This document shows, piece after piece, positions 1 through 9,088 of a stretch of DNA of 64,000 nucleotides. A program made the position numbers and the translations under genes. The stretch is taken from positions 3,534,001 through 3,598,000 of the forward strand of contig CP138932.1 in assembly GCA_047125605.1 (NCBI GenBank). Reading direction: 5' to 3'. Under the pieces are notes generated by a model. That model saw nothing but the letters and a program-made list of their open reading frames with translations, made no database searches and was not told where the DNA came from. How positions within the stretch are numbered: the first letter of the stretch is position 1; each line of letters starts with the position of its first letter. This DNA is from JAKVBK01 sp022447275 (GTDB lineage: Bacteria; Pseudomonadota; Alphaproteobacteria; Rhodobacterales; Rhodobacteraceae).

Positions 1-110
1 GGTGGCAATGTGGCCGCCAGCGCCTCTGACCGGGTGCGCAGGCGCGGCCCTGTTTGGCCGGCCTCCTCCGCGGCAGAGGTGGGGGCATGATCGGTGAGGG
101 TTGCGTTCAC
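1..110 (-). CDS. DUF58 domain protein, N-terminal fragment
   Basis: Only the first 36 codons are inside the window; the gene runs off the left edge. The start is a GTG at 110 whose bases overlap the TGA of moxR (GTGA), showing translational coupling. The fragment contains LRTRSEALAATLPP, which resembles the start of DUF58 proteins, and DUF58 genes commonly follow moxR. By family knowledge such proteins have a von Willebrand-like fold and act with the MoxR ATPase, probably as a chaperone-type pair. The call rests on context plus a short match, so the family is likely but not proven. Confidence 0.6.
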   Translation of the reverse strand, partial: MNATLTDHAPTSAAEEAGQTGPRLRTRSEALAATLP

Positions 111-1114
111 GCTGCCGCCTCAACGCGGGTCACGCTTTCGGCCGTACTGCGGATGATCGCGGCCAGATCCTCACCACGGGCACGGGCGGCAAAGGTCAGC
201 GCCATGCGATGGGTGAGCACCGGGCCTGCCATGTCGACCACGTCTTGTGGTGAAGGCGCCAGCCGTCCGTCGAGCAGGGCCTTGGCGCGCACCGTCAGCA
301 TCAAAGACTGGGCCGCCCGTGGGCCGGGGCCCCAGCTGACATTTTGAGCCACATTGGCGGGTGCGTCAGCCTCGCCGGGGCGGCAGGCCCGCACCAGATC
401 GAGGATCAGGTCCATCACCGCTTCGCCCACGGGCATCCGCCGCAGGGTGGTCTGCGCGGCCAGAAGCGATTGTGCATCAAACACCTGATGCGCGCTGTCC
501 TCGCTGACCCCGGTTGTGGCCAGCAGGATTTCCCGCTCGGTGGCGCGATCGGGGTAGGGCACGTCGATCTGGACAAGGAAGCGGTCCAACTGGGCTTCGG
601 GCAGGGGGTAGGTGCCTTCCTGCTCGATCGGATTCTGTGTGGCCAGCACGTGAAATGGTTTGCCCAAGGGGCGATGATTGCCAGAGATCGTCACCTCGCG
701 CTCCTGCATCGCCTGCAACAGGGCGGCCTGCGTGCGGGGCGAGGCGCGGTTGATCTCATCTGCCATCAACAGCTGACAGAAGATGGGCCCCTCGATAAAG
801 CGGAAATCGCGGCTGCCGTCGGCAGCGGTTTCCAGCACTTCGGAGCCCAGAATATCGGCGGGCATCAGATCAGGCGTAAACTGAATGCGGTTGTCATGGA
901 GCCCCATCACCGTGCCGAGTGCATCGACGAGGCGGGTTTTGCCAAGGCCGGGCAGGCCAATGAGCAGCCCGTGCCCGCCACAGAGCAGCGCCGACAGAAC
1001 CAGGTCGACAACGCGCTCTTGTCCGATGAAGCGCTTTGCGATGGCTGTTTTGGCCTCGGCAAGCTTCTCGCCCAGGGTTTCCATCTCAGCGACCAGGTGA
1101 TCGGTGTCTGTCAT
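107..1114 (-). CDS. MoxR family AAA+ ATPase
   Basis: A 335-residue AAA+ ATPase of the MoxR family. The Walker A motif is GLPGLGKTRL near residue 75 and the Walker B is LLMADEINRAS, followed by the MoxR-typical SPRTQAALLQAMQE and ATQNPIEQEGTYPLPEAQLDRF. These ATPases are thought to help mature protein complexes together with DUF58/VWA partners, and the next gene downstream fits that. I chose the ATG at 1114 (MTDTDHL) because a GGGGGA Shine-Dalgarno sequence lies just upstream; a start 19 codons further up would run into the divergent promoter region. The client complex cannot be told from this sequence. Confidence 0.93.
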   Translation of the reverse strand: MTDTDHLVAEMETLGEKLAEAKTAIAKRFIGQERVVDLVLSALLCGGHGLLIGLPGLGKTRLVDALGTVMGLHDNRIQFTPDLMPADILGSEVLETAADGSRDFRFIEGPIFCQLLMADEINRASPRTQAALLQAMQEREVTISGNHRPLGKPFHVLATQNPIEQEGTYPLPEAQLDRFLVQIDVPYPDRATEREILLATTGVSEDSAHQVFDAQSLLAAQTTLRRMPVGEAVMDLILDLVRACRPGEADAPANVAQNVSWGPGPRAAQSLMLTVRAKALLDGRLAPSPQDVVDMAGPVLTHRMALTFAARARGEDLAAIIRSTAESVTRVEAAA

Positions 1115-1162
1115 ATCGTGGTTTCCCCCGGGATGTTGCGTGTCTCTTGAGAGAAGCAGATA

Positions 1163-1780
1163 TTGCAACATATCGAAATGGCAAAGCTTGAGGCTGAACA
1201 GATCGTGACACCAAACGCAGAAAACATCGCCGCCGCCGCCAAAGCCGCCAGCTCAGCAGGGGGCGCGCCGGTCCATCTTTGGAACCCGCCCTTCTGTGGC
1301 GATCTCGACATGGAGATCAAGCGCGATGGCACGTGGTTTTATGAAGGCACACCGATTGGACGGATTGGGCTGGTGAAGCTCTTTGCCTCTGTTCTGAAGC
1401 TGGAGGACGGCAAGTTCTTCCTTGTGACGCCCGCTGAAAAAGTGGGGATTCGCGTGGAGGACGCGCCCTTTGTTGCGGTGGACGTGACCGCGCAGGGCAC
1501 TGGGAATGAACAGCTTTTGACCTTTCGCACGAATGTGGATCAGGATGTCTCTGCAGGGCCCGACAATCCGCTGCGCATTGTGCGAGATGCCCAGACCGGG
1601 GAGCCATCCCCCTATGTGATGGTGCGCAATGGTCTGGAAGCCCTGGTGGACCGCAAGAGCTTTTACAGACTTGTCGATCTTGGCCAACACCGGGAGGTGG
1701 ACGGCGAACGGTGGTTTGGCCTGTGGTCTGGCGGGGCATTTTTCCCGGTCATCCCGTCACGGGAATTGCCAGAGGCGTGA
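1163..1780 (+). CDS. DUF1285 domain protein
   Basis: A 205-residue soluble protein with the features of DUF1285: PPFCGDLDMEIKRDGTWFYEGTPI, then GRIGLVKLFASVLKLEDGKFFLVTPAEK. Proteins of this family are conserved in alpha- and gammaproteobacteria and have no firm biochemical function. It diverges from moxR with about 48 bases between starts. The start may be the TTG at 1163, six bases after a GAGAGAAG sequence, or the ATG at 1178, which has no obvious ribosome site. The N-terminal 30 residues are Ala-rich and probably disordered. Confidence 0.85.
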   Translation: MQHIEMAKLEAEQIVTPNAENIAAAAKAASSAGGAPVHLWNPPFCGDLDMEIKRDGTWFYEGTPIGRIGLVKLFASVLKLEDGKFFLVTPAEKVGIRVEDAPFVAVDVTAQGTGNEQLLTFRTNVDQDVSAGPDNPLRIVRDAQTGEPSPYVMVRNGLEALVDRKSFYRLVDLGQHREVDGERWFGLWSGGAFFPVIPSRELPEA

Positions 1781-1911
1781 ACCCGCGTGAGACTGTGCCG
1801 CCTGCGGCGTTGGGGAGCGCCCCTGCACGGGTGGCCTGCGCCCACCACATGCTGGGCCGCTGGTGGGCAGGGCCCACCGGACGCGGCTTCACCGCCATTG
1901 TTCAAACAGGG

Positions 1912-1938
1912 AGCGCGGCGCGTTTTCGCGCGCTTTTA
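1912..1938 (+). terminator. Possible terminator after the DUF1285 gene
   Basis: An imperfect GC-rich stem around a TTTT loop (CGCG/CGCG extended by AGCG/CGCT with a bulge) is followed directly by a short T run. It lies between two convergent genes, where a terminator is expected. A second perfect hairpin (GGTGGGC/GCCCACC) sits at 1862-1878 without a T run. Support is from inspection only. Confidence 0.4.
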
Positions 1939-1970
1939 TGGCCCTGTCTGCCCTGCAACGCCGGAAAAGT

Positions 1971-2624
1971 TCAGGGACGGCGCGGGGGTGGCCGACGCGC
2001 ATGGCGGGCTTTGCGCGCCTTTTGATCCGGCCTCATCGGGCCTGTGCCCAGAGCGGCTGCATCGGCCGCGCGCCATTCCCCGGGGGCCAGCCCTTCGATC
2101 GTCCAAGGGCCAATGGCCCAACGCACAAGGCGCAGGCAGGGCAGGCCCACGGCGGCAGTCATCCGGCGGATTTGCCTGTTCTTGCCTTCGGTGATGGTCA
2201 GTCTGAGCCAGCTGTCTGTCACGCTTTGCCGGATCCGCACGGGCGGTGTGCGCGGCCAAAGCCAGTCGGGCTCTGGCACCGCCGTGACACGGGCAGGGCG
2301 TGTCTTGCCGTCTTTCAGCGCAACGCCCCGGCGCAGCGCGTCGAGGGCTGCGGCATCTGGCACTCCTTCGACCAGTACGAAATATGTTTTTGCCAGCTTG
2401 TGTTTGGGATTGGAAATCCGGGCCTGAAGCGCGCCGTCCGATGTCAGCAGCAGAAGGCCTTCGCTGTCTCGGTCCAGCCGGCCCGCCGCATAGACATCCG
2501 GCACGTCGATCGCGTGACGCAGGCCCTGCCATTGGCCTTCATCGGTGAACTGGCTGAGCATGTTCATGGGTTTGTTGAACGCGATCAGCACGGGGCCATC
2601 CACCGCTTGATCGCCCCCAGCCAT
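1971..2624 (-). CDS. RluE-like 23S rRNA pseudouridine synthase
   Basis: A RsuA/RluE-type pseudouridine synthase of about 217 residues. The N-terminal LIAFNKPMNMLSQF and the catalytic motif AAGRLDRDSEGLLLLT, with the active-site Asp, are clear, as is the C-terminal GKNRQIRRMTAAVGLPCLRLVR. RluE modifies one uridine in the peptidyl transferase region of 23S rRNA. There is no separate S4 domain, as in RluE. The chosen ATG at 2624 lies 70 bases after the end of polA on the same strand; an upstream in-frame start at 2753 would overlap polA and is less likely. The C-terminal tail is rich in Arg and Pro. Confidence 0.88.
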   Translation of the reverse strand: MAGGDQAVDGPVLIAFNKPMNMLSQFTDEGQWQGLRHAIDVPDVYAAGRLDRDSEGLLLLTSDGALQARISNPKHKLAKTYFVLVEGVPDAAALDALRRGVALKDGKTRPARVTAVPEPDWLWPRTPPVRIRQSVTDSWLRLTITEGKNRQIRRMTAAVGLPCLRLVRWAIGPWTIEGLAPGEWRAADAAALGTGPMRPDQKARKARHARRPPPRRP

Positions 2625-2694
2625 TTTCCGGCTGTGCGGCAAGGGGGGCGGCAGAGCTGGCCTGCGCGCCCTTGTTTTGTGCCCGACAGGCCGG

Positions 2695-5490
2695 TCAATG
2701 GGCCTCGGCCCAATGTGCTCCGCGCCCTGCATCGACCACCAAGGGCACATCAATATGCACGGCAGGATGGGCGGCGCCTTCCATCACGGTGCGGGCGGCC
2801 CCGATCAGATCATCGACGGCGTCATCTGCCACCTCGAAGAGCAATTCGTCATGGACTTGCAGCAGCATCCGCGCCGGTATCCCAGCAATGGCATCTTCCA
2901 TGCGGATCATGGCGCGGCGGATCACATCTGCGGCAGTGCCCTGAATCGGCGCATTGATCGCGGCCCTTTTGGCAAAGCCCGCTGCCGGCCCCTTGGCGGC
3001 AATGTCCGGGGTGTGGATCTTGCGGCCAAAGAGTGTGGAGACGTATTTGTACTCCTTCGCGAAGGCGACCGTGTCATCCATATATGTGCGAATGCCGGGG
3101 AAACGCTCGAAATAGCGGTCAATGAAGCCCTGCGCCTCGGCCCGTGGAATGCGCAGGTTGCGCGCCAGACCAAAGCCCGAGATGCCATAGATAACGCCGA
3201 AATTGATCGCTTTGGCCTGCCGCCGGATGTCGGGCGTCATCTCCGCGAGAGGCACGTCGAACATCTCTGAGGCGGTGAGCGCATGGATGTCCTGGCCCTC
3301 GGCGAAGGCCTGTTTGAGCGCTGGAATATCGGCCATATGCGCGAGGATGCGCAGCTCGATCTGGGAATAGTCGAGGGCGACCAGCGTGTGCCCTGGGGGG
3401 GCTACGAAGGCCTCCCGGATGCGGCGCCCCTCTTCCGAACGGATCGGGATGTTTTGCAGGTTGGGATCGGTTGAGGCCAAACGCCCGGTATTGGCCCCAG
3501 CAATCGAATAGGAGGTGTGCACGCGCCCGGTATCCGGGTTGATGTGATCCTGCAGGGCGTCAGTATAGGTGCTTTTCAGCTTGGACAGGGTGCGCCAGTC
3601 CAGCACCCGGCCCGGCAGGTCATGCTCGGTGGCCAAATCCTCAAGCACATCGGCAGGGGTGGAGTATTTGCCGGTCTTGCCTTTCTTGCCACCCGGCAGC
3701 GCCATTTTACCAAACAGGATTTCCCCAAGCTGAGCCGGACTGCCGACATTGAATGTCTCGCCGGCCAATGTGTGGATTTCAGCCTCAAGGCCCGCCATCT
3801 TCTGAGCAAAGGCGTTGGACATGCGGCTCAGCGTGTCGCGGTCGACCTTGATGCCGGTCATTTCCATGCGGGCGAGCACGGGGATCAGAGGGCGTTCAAG
3901 CGTCTCATAGACGGTTGTCACCCGAGCGGTGTGCAGGCGCGGACGGAAGATTTGCCACAGCCGCAGCGTGATATCGGCATCCTCGGCCGCATAGGGGGTG
4001 GCCTTGTCGATGGGCACCCGGTCAAAGGTGATCTGGCTTTTGCCGCTTCCGATCAATTCCTTGATGGGGATGGGCTGGTGATTCAGATAGCGATCGGACA
4101 GCGCATCCATGCCATGCCCGTGCAGGCCCCCGTGCAGCGCATAGGACAGCAGCATCGTATCCTCGATGGACGTGATATCGAGCCCATACCGCTTGAGGAT
4201 CTTGGCGTCGTATTTCAGGTTTTGGCCGATTTTCAGTACCGACGGATCGGCCAGCAAGGGTTTAAGGGCCGCGAGCGCGTCCTCCAGCGGGATCTGGCCT
4301 TCGGACAGGGTTTCATCGGCGAAAAGGTCATCGCCGGGGGCGCGGTGGATCAGCGGCACGTAGCAGGCGTGGCCCGCTTCTATGCACAGGGACACGCCCA
4401 CAAGGTCGGCTGTCATCTCGTTGAGGCCGGTGGTTTCGGTGTCGATGGCGACATGGCCTGCGTCCGTTGCGCGCGCGACCCAGTCTTGCAATGTGGCGAG
4501 GTCACTTACGGTGTCATAGCGCGCCTCGGCAAACGAGGGGGTCTCGGGCGTTGCCGGGCCAGCTTTTGCGACGGGCGCCACGTCTGGCAGGGCGGGGGCA
4601 TCCAGACCAAAACGATCTGCAATCCGCCGGGTGAGCGTGCGGAATTCCATCAGGTTGAGGAATTCCAACAGTGGCTCAGGATCGGGATCGCGCACTTCGA
4701 GATCGGCAAAATCGAAGGGCAGTTCCATATTGCAGTCCAATTGCACCAGCCGGCGCGAGATCAGGATCTGCTCTTGTTTTTCCATCAGCGTCTGGCGGCG
4801 CTTGGGCTGCTTGATCTCCTCAGCGCGGGCCAGCAGCGTGTCCAGATCGCCATATTCGTTGATCAACTGTGCAGCCGTCTTGATCCCGATGCCAGGTGCG
4901 CCCGGCACATTGTCGACACTGTCGCCAGCCAGGGCCTGCACATCGACAACCCGCTCCGGGCCGACCCCGAATTTTTCCAGCACTTCGTCGCGGCCCATGC
5001 GCTTGTTCTTCATCGGGTCGAGCATTTCGACCCCGTCGCCCACAAGCTGCATCAGGTCTTTGTCGGAGGACAGAATGGTGACGCGGGCGCCAGCATCGCG
5101 GGCCCGACAGGCGAGCGTGGCGATAATGTCATCCGCCTCGAAGCCCTCGACCTCTTCGCAGGCGATATTGAAGGCGCGCGTGGCGTCGCGGGTAAGGGGG
5201 ATTTGCGGGCGCAGATCTTCGGGCATGGCATCCCGGTTGGCTTTGTATTCGGAATAGATCTCATTGCGGAAGGTGTGCGAGCCCTTGTCGAAGATCACGG
5301 CGGCATGGGTGGGCGCATCCGGGCCCGACTGCCCCTCGAGGTAGCGGTCCAACATGTTGCAAAAACCGGACACCGCGCCGACGGGAAGCCCATCGGATTT
5401 CCGCGTCAGCGGCGGCAGGGCGTGATATGCGCGAAAGATATAGGCTGATCCGTCGATCAGGTGCAGGTGATGTCCTTTACCGAATGCCAT
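2695..5490 (-). CDS. polA: DNA polymerase I
   Basis: A full-length 931-residue PolA. The N-terminal third is the 5'-3' exonuclease (HLIDGSAYIFRAYHALPPLT, EVEGFEADDIIATLA, PGAPGIGIKTAAQL). The middle keeps a 3'-5' proofreading site (VAIDTETTGLNEM), which some bacterial PolA proteins have lost. The C-terminal polymerase has motif A LVALDYSQIELRILAH, motif B RRQAKAINFGVIYGISGFGL and motif C LLQVHDELLFEV. It acts in repair and Okazaki-fragment processing. It is followed on the same strand by the RluE-like gene. Length and motifs look intact. Confidence 0.98.
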   Translation of the reverse strand: MAFGKGHHLHLIDGSAYIFRAYHALPPLTRKSDGLPVGAVSGFCNMLDRYLEGQSGPDAPTHAAVIFDKGSHTFRNEIYSEYKANRDAMPEDLRPQIPLTRDATRAFNIACEEVEGFEADDIIATLACRARDAGARVTILSSDKDLMQLVGDGVEMLDPMKNKRMGRDEVLEKFGVGPERVVDVQALAGDSVDNVPGAPGIGIKTAAQLINEYGDLDTLLARAEEIKQPKRRQTLMEKQEQILISRRLVQLDCNMELPFDFADLEVRDPDPEPLLEFLNLMEFRTLTRRIADRFGLDAPALPDVAPVAKAGPATPETPSFAEARYDTVSDLATLQDWVARATDAGHVAIDTETTGLNEMTADLVGVSLCIEAGHACYVPLIHRAPGDDLFADETLSEGQIPLEDALAALKPLLADPSVLKIGQNLKYDAKILKRYGLDITSIEDTMLLSYALHGGLHGHGMDALSDRYLNHQPIPIKELIGSGKSQITFDRVPIDKATPYAAEDADITLRLWQIFRPRLHTARVTTVYETLERPLIPVLARMEMTGIKVDRDTLSRMSNAFAQKMAGLEAEIHTLAGETFNVGSPAQLGEILFGKMALPGGKKGKTGKYSTPADVLEDLATEHDLPGRVLDWRTLSKLKSTYTDALQDHINPDTGRVHTSYSIAGANTGRLASTDPNLQNIPIRSEEGRRIREAFVAPPGHTLVALDYSQIELRILAHMADIPALKQAFAEGQDIHALTASEMFDVPLAEMTPDIRRQAKAINFGVIYGISGFGLARNLRIPRAEAQGFIDRYFERFPGIRTYMDDTVAFAKEYKYVSTLFGRKIHTPDIAAKGPAAGFAKRAAINAPIQGTAADVIRRAMIRMEDAIAGIPARMLLQVHDELLFEVADDAVDDLIGAARTVMEGAAHPAVHIDVPLVVDAGRGAHWAEAH

Positions 5491-5718
5491 CCTCGGCCTC
5501 TCCCCGTCTGGTGTATTGCCCCAGACCTAGCCCGCCAAGGGCGGATGCGGAAGGGCCAGAGAGCACAAAGCAGCGCAGCCGCCGCAAAGGCCGCCGCCGC
5601 TGGTCTGGATCAGGGCGCTGCGGGCCGAGTGCGCGCCTGTGAGGCCCGGAAGCCTTGCACAGGACAACGGGCCACAGGGCCACACATGGCCTGTCATTGT
5701 GCGCTTGGGCAGATGTGC

Positions 5719-5901
5719 TCAGTGGTTCTGTGCGTCAGCCGCCAGAACGAATCGTTTGTCGCAATAGGGGCAGGTGACCCAGCCGCGATCGGCCGGGATG
5801 CTCAGCCAGACGCGCGGATGGCCCAAGGCGCCTTCGCCGCCGTCACAGGCGATACGTGTCTTGGAGACGGTTTCCGTTTCCGGGGGATTGCTGGGGGCCA
5901 T
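5719..5901 (-). CDS. Small zinc-finger domain protein (CHCC type)
   Basis: A 60-residue protein with the CHCC zinc-finger pattern: Cys in TRIACDGG, His in GALGHPRVWL, then CPYC near the C-terminus. The family resembles the C-terminal part of the NDUFS6 subunit of complex I; the alphaproteobacterial members are thought to bind zinc and may assist respiratory complex I. The ATG at 5901 follows an AAGGAG site by about seven bases. It lies upstream of polA on the same strand with a 228-base gap in which I see no gene, and diverges from the ABC ATPase gene. Confidence 0.85.
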   Translation of the reverse strand: MAPSNPPETETVSKTRIACDGGEGALGHPRVWLSIPADRGWVTCPYCDKRFVLAADAQNH

Positions 5902-5981
5902 GTGGGTCTCCTTGCTCGGCGACGATGTCTGGCCTAAAGGGGAGGCCGATGCATGGCGCGGACTATATCCAAGGGCGCAGC

Positions 5982-6998
5982 ATGAACAAGAGCAGTGAGG
6001 CCCCAATGCGCGACAGTGCCACAGAGCAAGCCAACAGCCCTCAGGCCGCCCTTCAGGTGGAAGGCCTTCGAAAAGTGTATGCTGCACAGGGCAATGCGCC
6101 GGCCAAAGAGGCGCTTAAGGGCGTCGATCTGACTGTGCCCAAGGGCTCGGTCTTTGGCCTGCTGGGGCCAAATGGCGCGGGTAAATCCACGCTAATCAAT
6201 ATTCTGGCGGGCCTCGTGGTGAAAACATCCGGGCGCGTGCGCATCTGGGGCTTTGACCAGGACATCAATCCGCGCCAGTCACGGGCTGCGATCGGGGTGA
6301 TGCCGCAGGAACTGAATCTTGATCCTTTCTTTTCCCCCGCTGGCGCGCTGGATGTGCAGGCCGGGCTCTATGGTGTGCCCCGGTCCCGTCGGCGCACGGC
6401 GGAAATTTTGGAGATGGTGGGGCTGACGGACAAGGCCAATGCCTATGCGCGCTCGCTGTCTGGGGGGATGCGCAGACGGCTTTTGCTCGGCAAGGCGCTG
6501 GTCCATGATCCCCATGTTCTGGTCCTTGATGAGCCCACGGCGGGCGTCGATATCGAACTGCGCCAGATGCTTTGGGACAACGTCCGACGCCTCAACCGAG
6601 AGCGCGGCCTGACCGTGATCCTGACCACCCATTATCTCGAAGAGGCCGAACAGATGTGTGACGAGATCGCCATCGTGAACCACGGCCAGGTGGTGGTGCA
6701 GGACAGCACTGCCGCGTTGATCGGAAGCCTCGATGCCAAGACGCTGGTGATCCAGCCCGTGGGCACAGCCCCTGACCACCTCGCGTTGCCCAAAGGCGTC
6801 ACGATGGAACGGCGCGCCAACGGTGCCCTGGCTCTGTCTTACCGCACGGGGCAGATTGCTGCAGAGGCGGTGCTGGATGCGGTGCGCGCGGCTGGCGTGT
6901 CGATCCTCGATGTGACCAGCGAGCAGGCTGATCTTGAAGATGTCTTCCTGGCTCTGACGGCTTCGCGGCAGGCATCGGATGGGCCAGATGCCGCCTGA
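5982..6998 (+). CDS. ABC transporter ATP-binding protein (CcmA/DrrA type)
   Basis: An ABC ATPase of about 338 residues. Walker A is GLLGPNGAGKSTL, the signature is YARSLSGGMRRRLLLGKAL, Walker B is VLVLDEPTAGVD, and the switch His is in ILTTHYLEEAEQMCDE. The C-terminal 90 residues form the extra domain typical of ABC-2 exporter ATPases (drug, polysaccharide or lipid export). No ABC-2 permease gene is next to it: upstream is a divergent zinc-finger gene and downstream an ATP-grasp gene overlapping by 20 bases. The start could also be the ATG at 6006. Confidence 0.93.
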   Translation: MNKSSEAPMRDSATEQANSPQAALQVEGLRKVYAAQGNAPAKEALKGVDLTVPKGSVFGLLGPNGAGKSTLINILAGLVVKTSGRVRIWGFDQDINPRQSRAAIGVMPQELNLDPFFSPAGALDVQAGLYGVPRSRRRTAEILEMVGLTDKANAYARSLSGGMRRRLLLGKALVHDPHVLVLDEPTAGVDIELRQMLWDNVRRLNRERGLTVILTTHYLEEAEQMCDEIAIVNHGQVVVQDSTAALIGSLDAKTLVIQPVGTAPDHLALPKGVTMERRANGALALSYRTGQIAAEAVLDAVRAAGVSILDVTSEQADLEDVFLALTASRQASDGPDAA

Positions 6999-8049
6999 AA
7001 TGGCAAACTGGGGCGCGCCGTCAGATACGGCTCGGCCCTTCCTGCATATTCTTGCGCAAGCCGCCCGGGCCTGTGGCGCCCAGCTTCTGATGGAGCCGCG
7101 GTTTGGTCATGTCGGTTGCATTGTGCACGCGGATGGCCGCCGTCAGATGATTTTCGGCAATGGGCTCGGGCTGAATAGCGACGCGGCAGCAGCCCTTGCT
7201 GCAGACAAAACCTATGCCTGCGATGTCTTGGCCGCTTCTGGCCTTCCGGTCCCTGCCGGGGTGCTGCTGGTTTCTGAGCGCTATCGTCAGAGCCTTGGGC
7301 TTAAAAACGCCGCGACGGCTGCGGCGCTGCCGAATCCGGACGTTGGGCTGCGTTTTGCTGAAACCGTTGGCTATCCGGTTTTCGTCAAGCCAAATAAGGG
7401 AGCGGAGGGCGCTGGTGTCAGTTGCGCGCGCGGCCCCGACGAGCTGTCGGCGGATATTGCCCACCTCATGCAAACGGAGACGCATCTGCGGATCGAGGCG
7501 GCCTGCCCCGGACGGGATGTGCGGGTGCTGGTCCTCGATGGGCAGGTGCGTGCGGCATATGAGCGGCGGGCGCTGTCTGTGGTGGGGGACGGTGCAAACT
7601 CCCTTGATGTGCTTTTGGCGGCGCGGCTGGGGGAACTCGCCGCGGCCCACAGGGGGGCGAAGTTGGCGGTCGATGATCCGCGTATTGCCCGCACCCTGTC
7701 TAGCGCGGCCTTGGACCTGAGCAGTGTGCCGGCGCGGGGGGCGGAAGTGGCGGTGCTGCCGGGCGCAAACCTTTCCACAGGGGGGCAGTTGCGCGATGTG
7801 AGTGACACTTTGCCGGCGGATACAGCAGATATGGCAGTTGCAGCGGCAGGTGCGCTGGGCCTGCGCCTTGCGGGCGTGGATCTGCTGTTGCCGCACGCGG
7901 AATTGATGCCCGAGCGGGGCGTGGTTCTGGAAGTGAACTCAGCGCCCGGGCTGGATTTCTACGCAGGGGCCTCGTCTGACGCGGCAGCGCGTTCTGCCAG
8001 GCTTGTTACAGATGCGGTGACGCGCTGGCGCGATCGGATTGATCCCTAG
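6979..8049 (+). CDS. ATP-grasp ligase, cyanophycin-synthetase/GshAB-like
   Basis: A 356-residue ATP-grasp protein. Visible motifs are the lid start AADKTYACDVLAASGLPVPAG, the ATP-binding lysine in GYPVFVKPNKGAEGAGV, DVRVLVLDGQVRAAYERR followed by VVGDGANSLDVLLAARL, then LSTGGQLRDVSD and the metal site VVLEVNSAPGLDFY. These resemble the ATP-grasp half of cyanophycin synthetase and GshAB, which join an amino acid to a peptide carboxylate. No Mur-ligase domain or glutamate-cysteine ligase domain is attached, so the substrate is unknown. It overlaps the ABC ATPase gene by 20 bases, implying co-translation. Starts at 6979, 6988 and 7000 are all in frame. Confidence 0.8.
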   Translation: MGQMPPEMANWGAPSDTARPFLHILAQAARACGAQLLMEPRFGHVGCIVHADGRRQMIFGNGLGLNSDAAAALAADKTYACDVLAASGLPVPAGVLLVSERYRQSLGLKNAATAAALPNPDVGLRFAETVGYPVFVKPNKGAEGAGVSCARGPDELSADIAHLMQTETHLRIEAACPGRDVRVLVLDGQVRAAYERRALSVVGDGANSLDVLLAARLGELAAAHRGAKLAVDDPRIARTLSSAALDLSSVPARGAEVAVLPGANLSTGGQLRDVSDTLPADTADMAVAAAGALGLRLAGVDLLLPHAELMPERGVVLEVNSAPGLDFYAGASSDAAARSARLVTDAVTRWRDRIDP

Positions 8050-8113
8050 ATCGATCCTTTGTTTTTGCAGGAAGGCTGGAGCGAGCATCCGATACTGGGG
8101 GTGTGGCCGGGCT

Positions 8114-8983
8114 TTAAAACCACTGGCCTGGTTCCATCAGACCCAAATCCATCAATTGGCGTGACGACCATTCGAACGGTACCGAGTTGTGCCAACAAAA
8201 GGTTTTGATCGCGCGTCGACTGCCCGGATTTTGTGTCAGCGCCTTGGCAGCGCGGAAACTGACCAGCGTGCAGGTGAGGTTGTGATGCCAGGGGCACTGG
8301 TAGGTGTTGTATTCGTCTTCGCTGAACGTGCCATCGGCGCGCATCTCGAGGCCTTTGGTCCGCGATCTGAACAGCGCAACCCTATCTATTCTACGCCTGT
8401 CGTAAGGAACATGCTCCTCGAACCGGCGCCGCAGGCCGCCAAAGAAATCCATTTGGCGATCCAGTGTTTGGCCATCTGGGCCAGAGCGTGAAAGGGCATA
8501 ATAGCCCGAACGATCCAGCATCGCACTGTGAAGATCTACACCGCCCTTTGTAAGATCTGGAGCATACAGATCGATCGCGAAGCCGATCATCGCCGGTCGG
8601 CGCTCTTCGCTGTGAAAGGACAGCATTTCGCCAATCTGGCGATGCTCACTGAACGGATAGAACAAAAACTCTGCGTTGTAACACCAGTGAAACCAGGTGC
8701 CGTCGGGCGCGGCAGCTTGTATTCTGGTCACGGCTTGGGGCAACTCGGGGCGGTCTGTCGGCACATCCCGAACAATCACTGCATTCAACGCTTCGATGCG
8801 CGCAGGCTGTGGCACCCCTGGGCCGAGAAGCACAATGACCTTCGCAAAGCCCTTGGTCGACAGATGTTCGATTGTTGCGCTCAGCACAACGTCATCCTCG
8901 GCGAACACCAAGGCGATTGGGCCTTTTTTAAGTTCGGCCCGGCCGCGCTTTAGAAAATCTGCAAGGCTTGCATAGCTCTGCAT
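8114..8983 (-). CDS. Conserved protein of unknown function
   Basis: I do not recognise a named family. The 289-residue protein opens with a Rossmann-like beta-alpha pattern (GPIALVFAEDDVVLSATIEHLSTKG, FAKVIVLLGPG) reminiscent of nucleotide-sugar-binding folds. The second half is rich in aromatic and charged residues that look like a conserved active-site region: FHWCYNAEFLFYPF, EMLSFHSEERRPAM, QMDFFGGLRRRFEEHVPYDRRRIDR, EDEYNTYQCPWHHNLT and FCWHNSVPFEWSSRQL. There is no signal peptide or membrane segment. The ATG at 8983 follows an AAAGAGGT site. A glycosyltransferase-like role is possible but unproven. Confidence 0.7.
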   Translation of the reverse strand: MQSYASLADFLKRGRAELKKGPIALVFAEDDVVLSATIEHLSTKGFAKVIVLLGPGVPQPARIEALNAVIVRDVPTDRPELPQAVTRIQAAAPDGTWFHWCYNAEFLFYPFSEHRQIGEMLSFHSEERRPAMIGFAIDLYAPDLTKGGVDLHSAMLDRSGYYALSRSGPDGQTLDRQMDFFGGLRRRFEEHVPYDRRRIDRVALFRSRTKGLEMRADGTFSEDEYNTYQCPWHHNLTCTLVSFRAAKALTQNPGSRRAIKTFCWHNSVPFEWSSRQLMDLGLMEPGQWF

Positions 8984-9088
8984 CTGTGTCCGACCTCTTT
9001 CAAAACAGCTTCGCGCCACCGTTGCAGCGAAGCTCTCCCTCCGATAAACCCCCGCCAATCAATTTCCGCAACCCTGAAGGGCGCAGCG

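Noticed and set aside
3517..5448. A 643-codon open frame antisense to polA
   Set aside because: It mirrors the polA reading frame, has no recognisable domain or ribosome site, and is a common by-product of GC-rich coding sequence.
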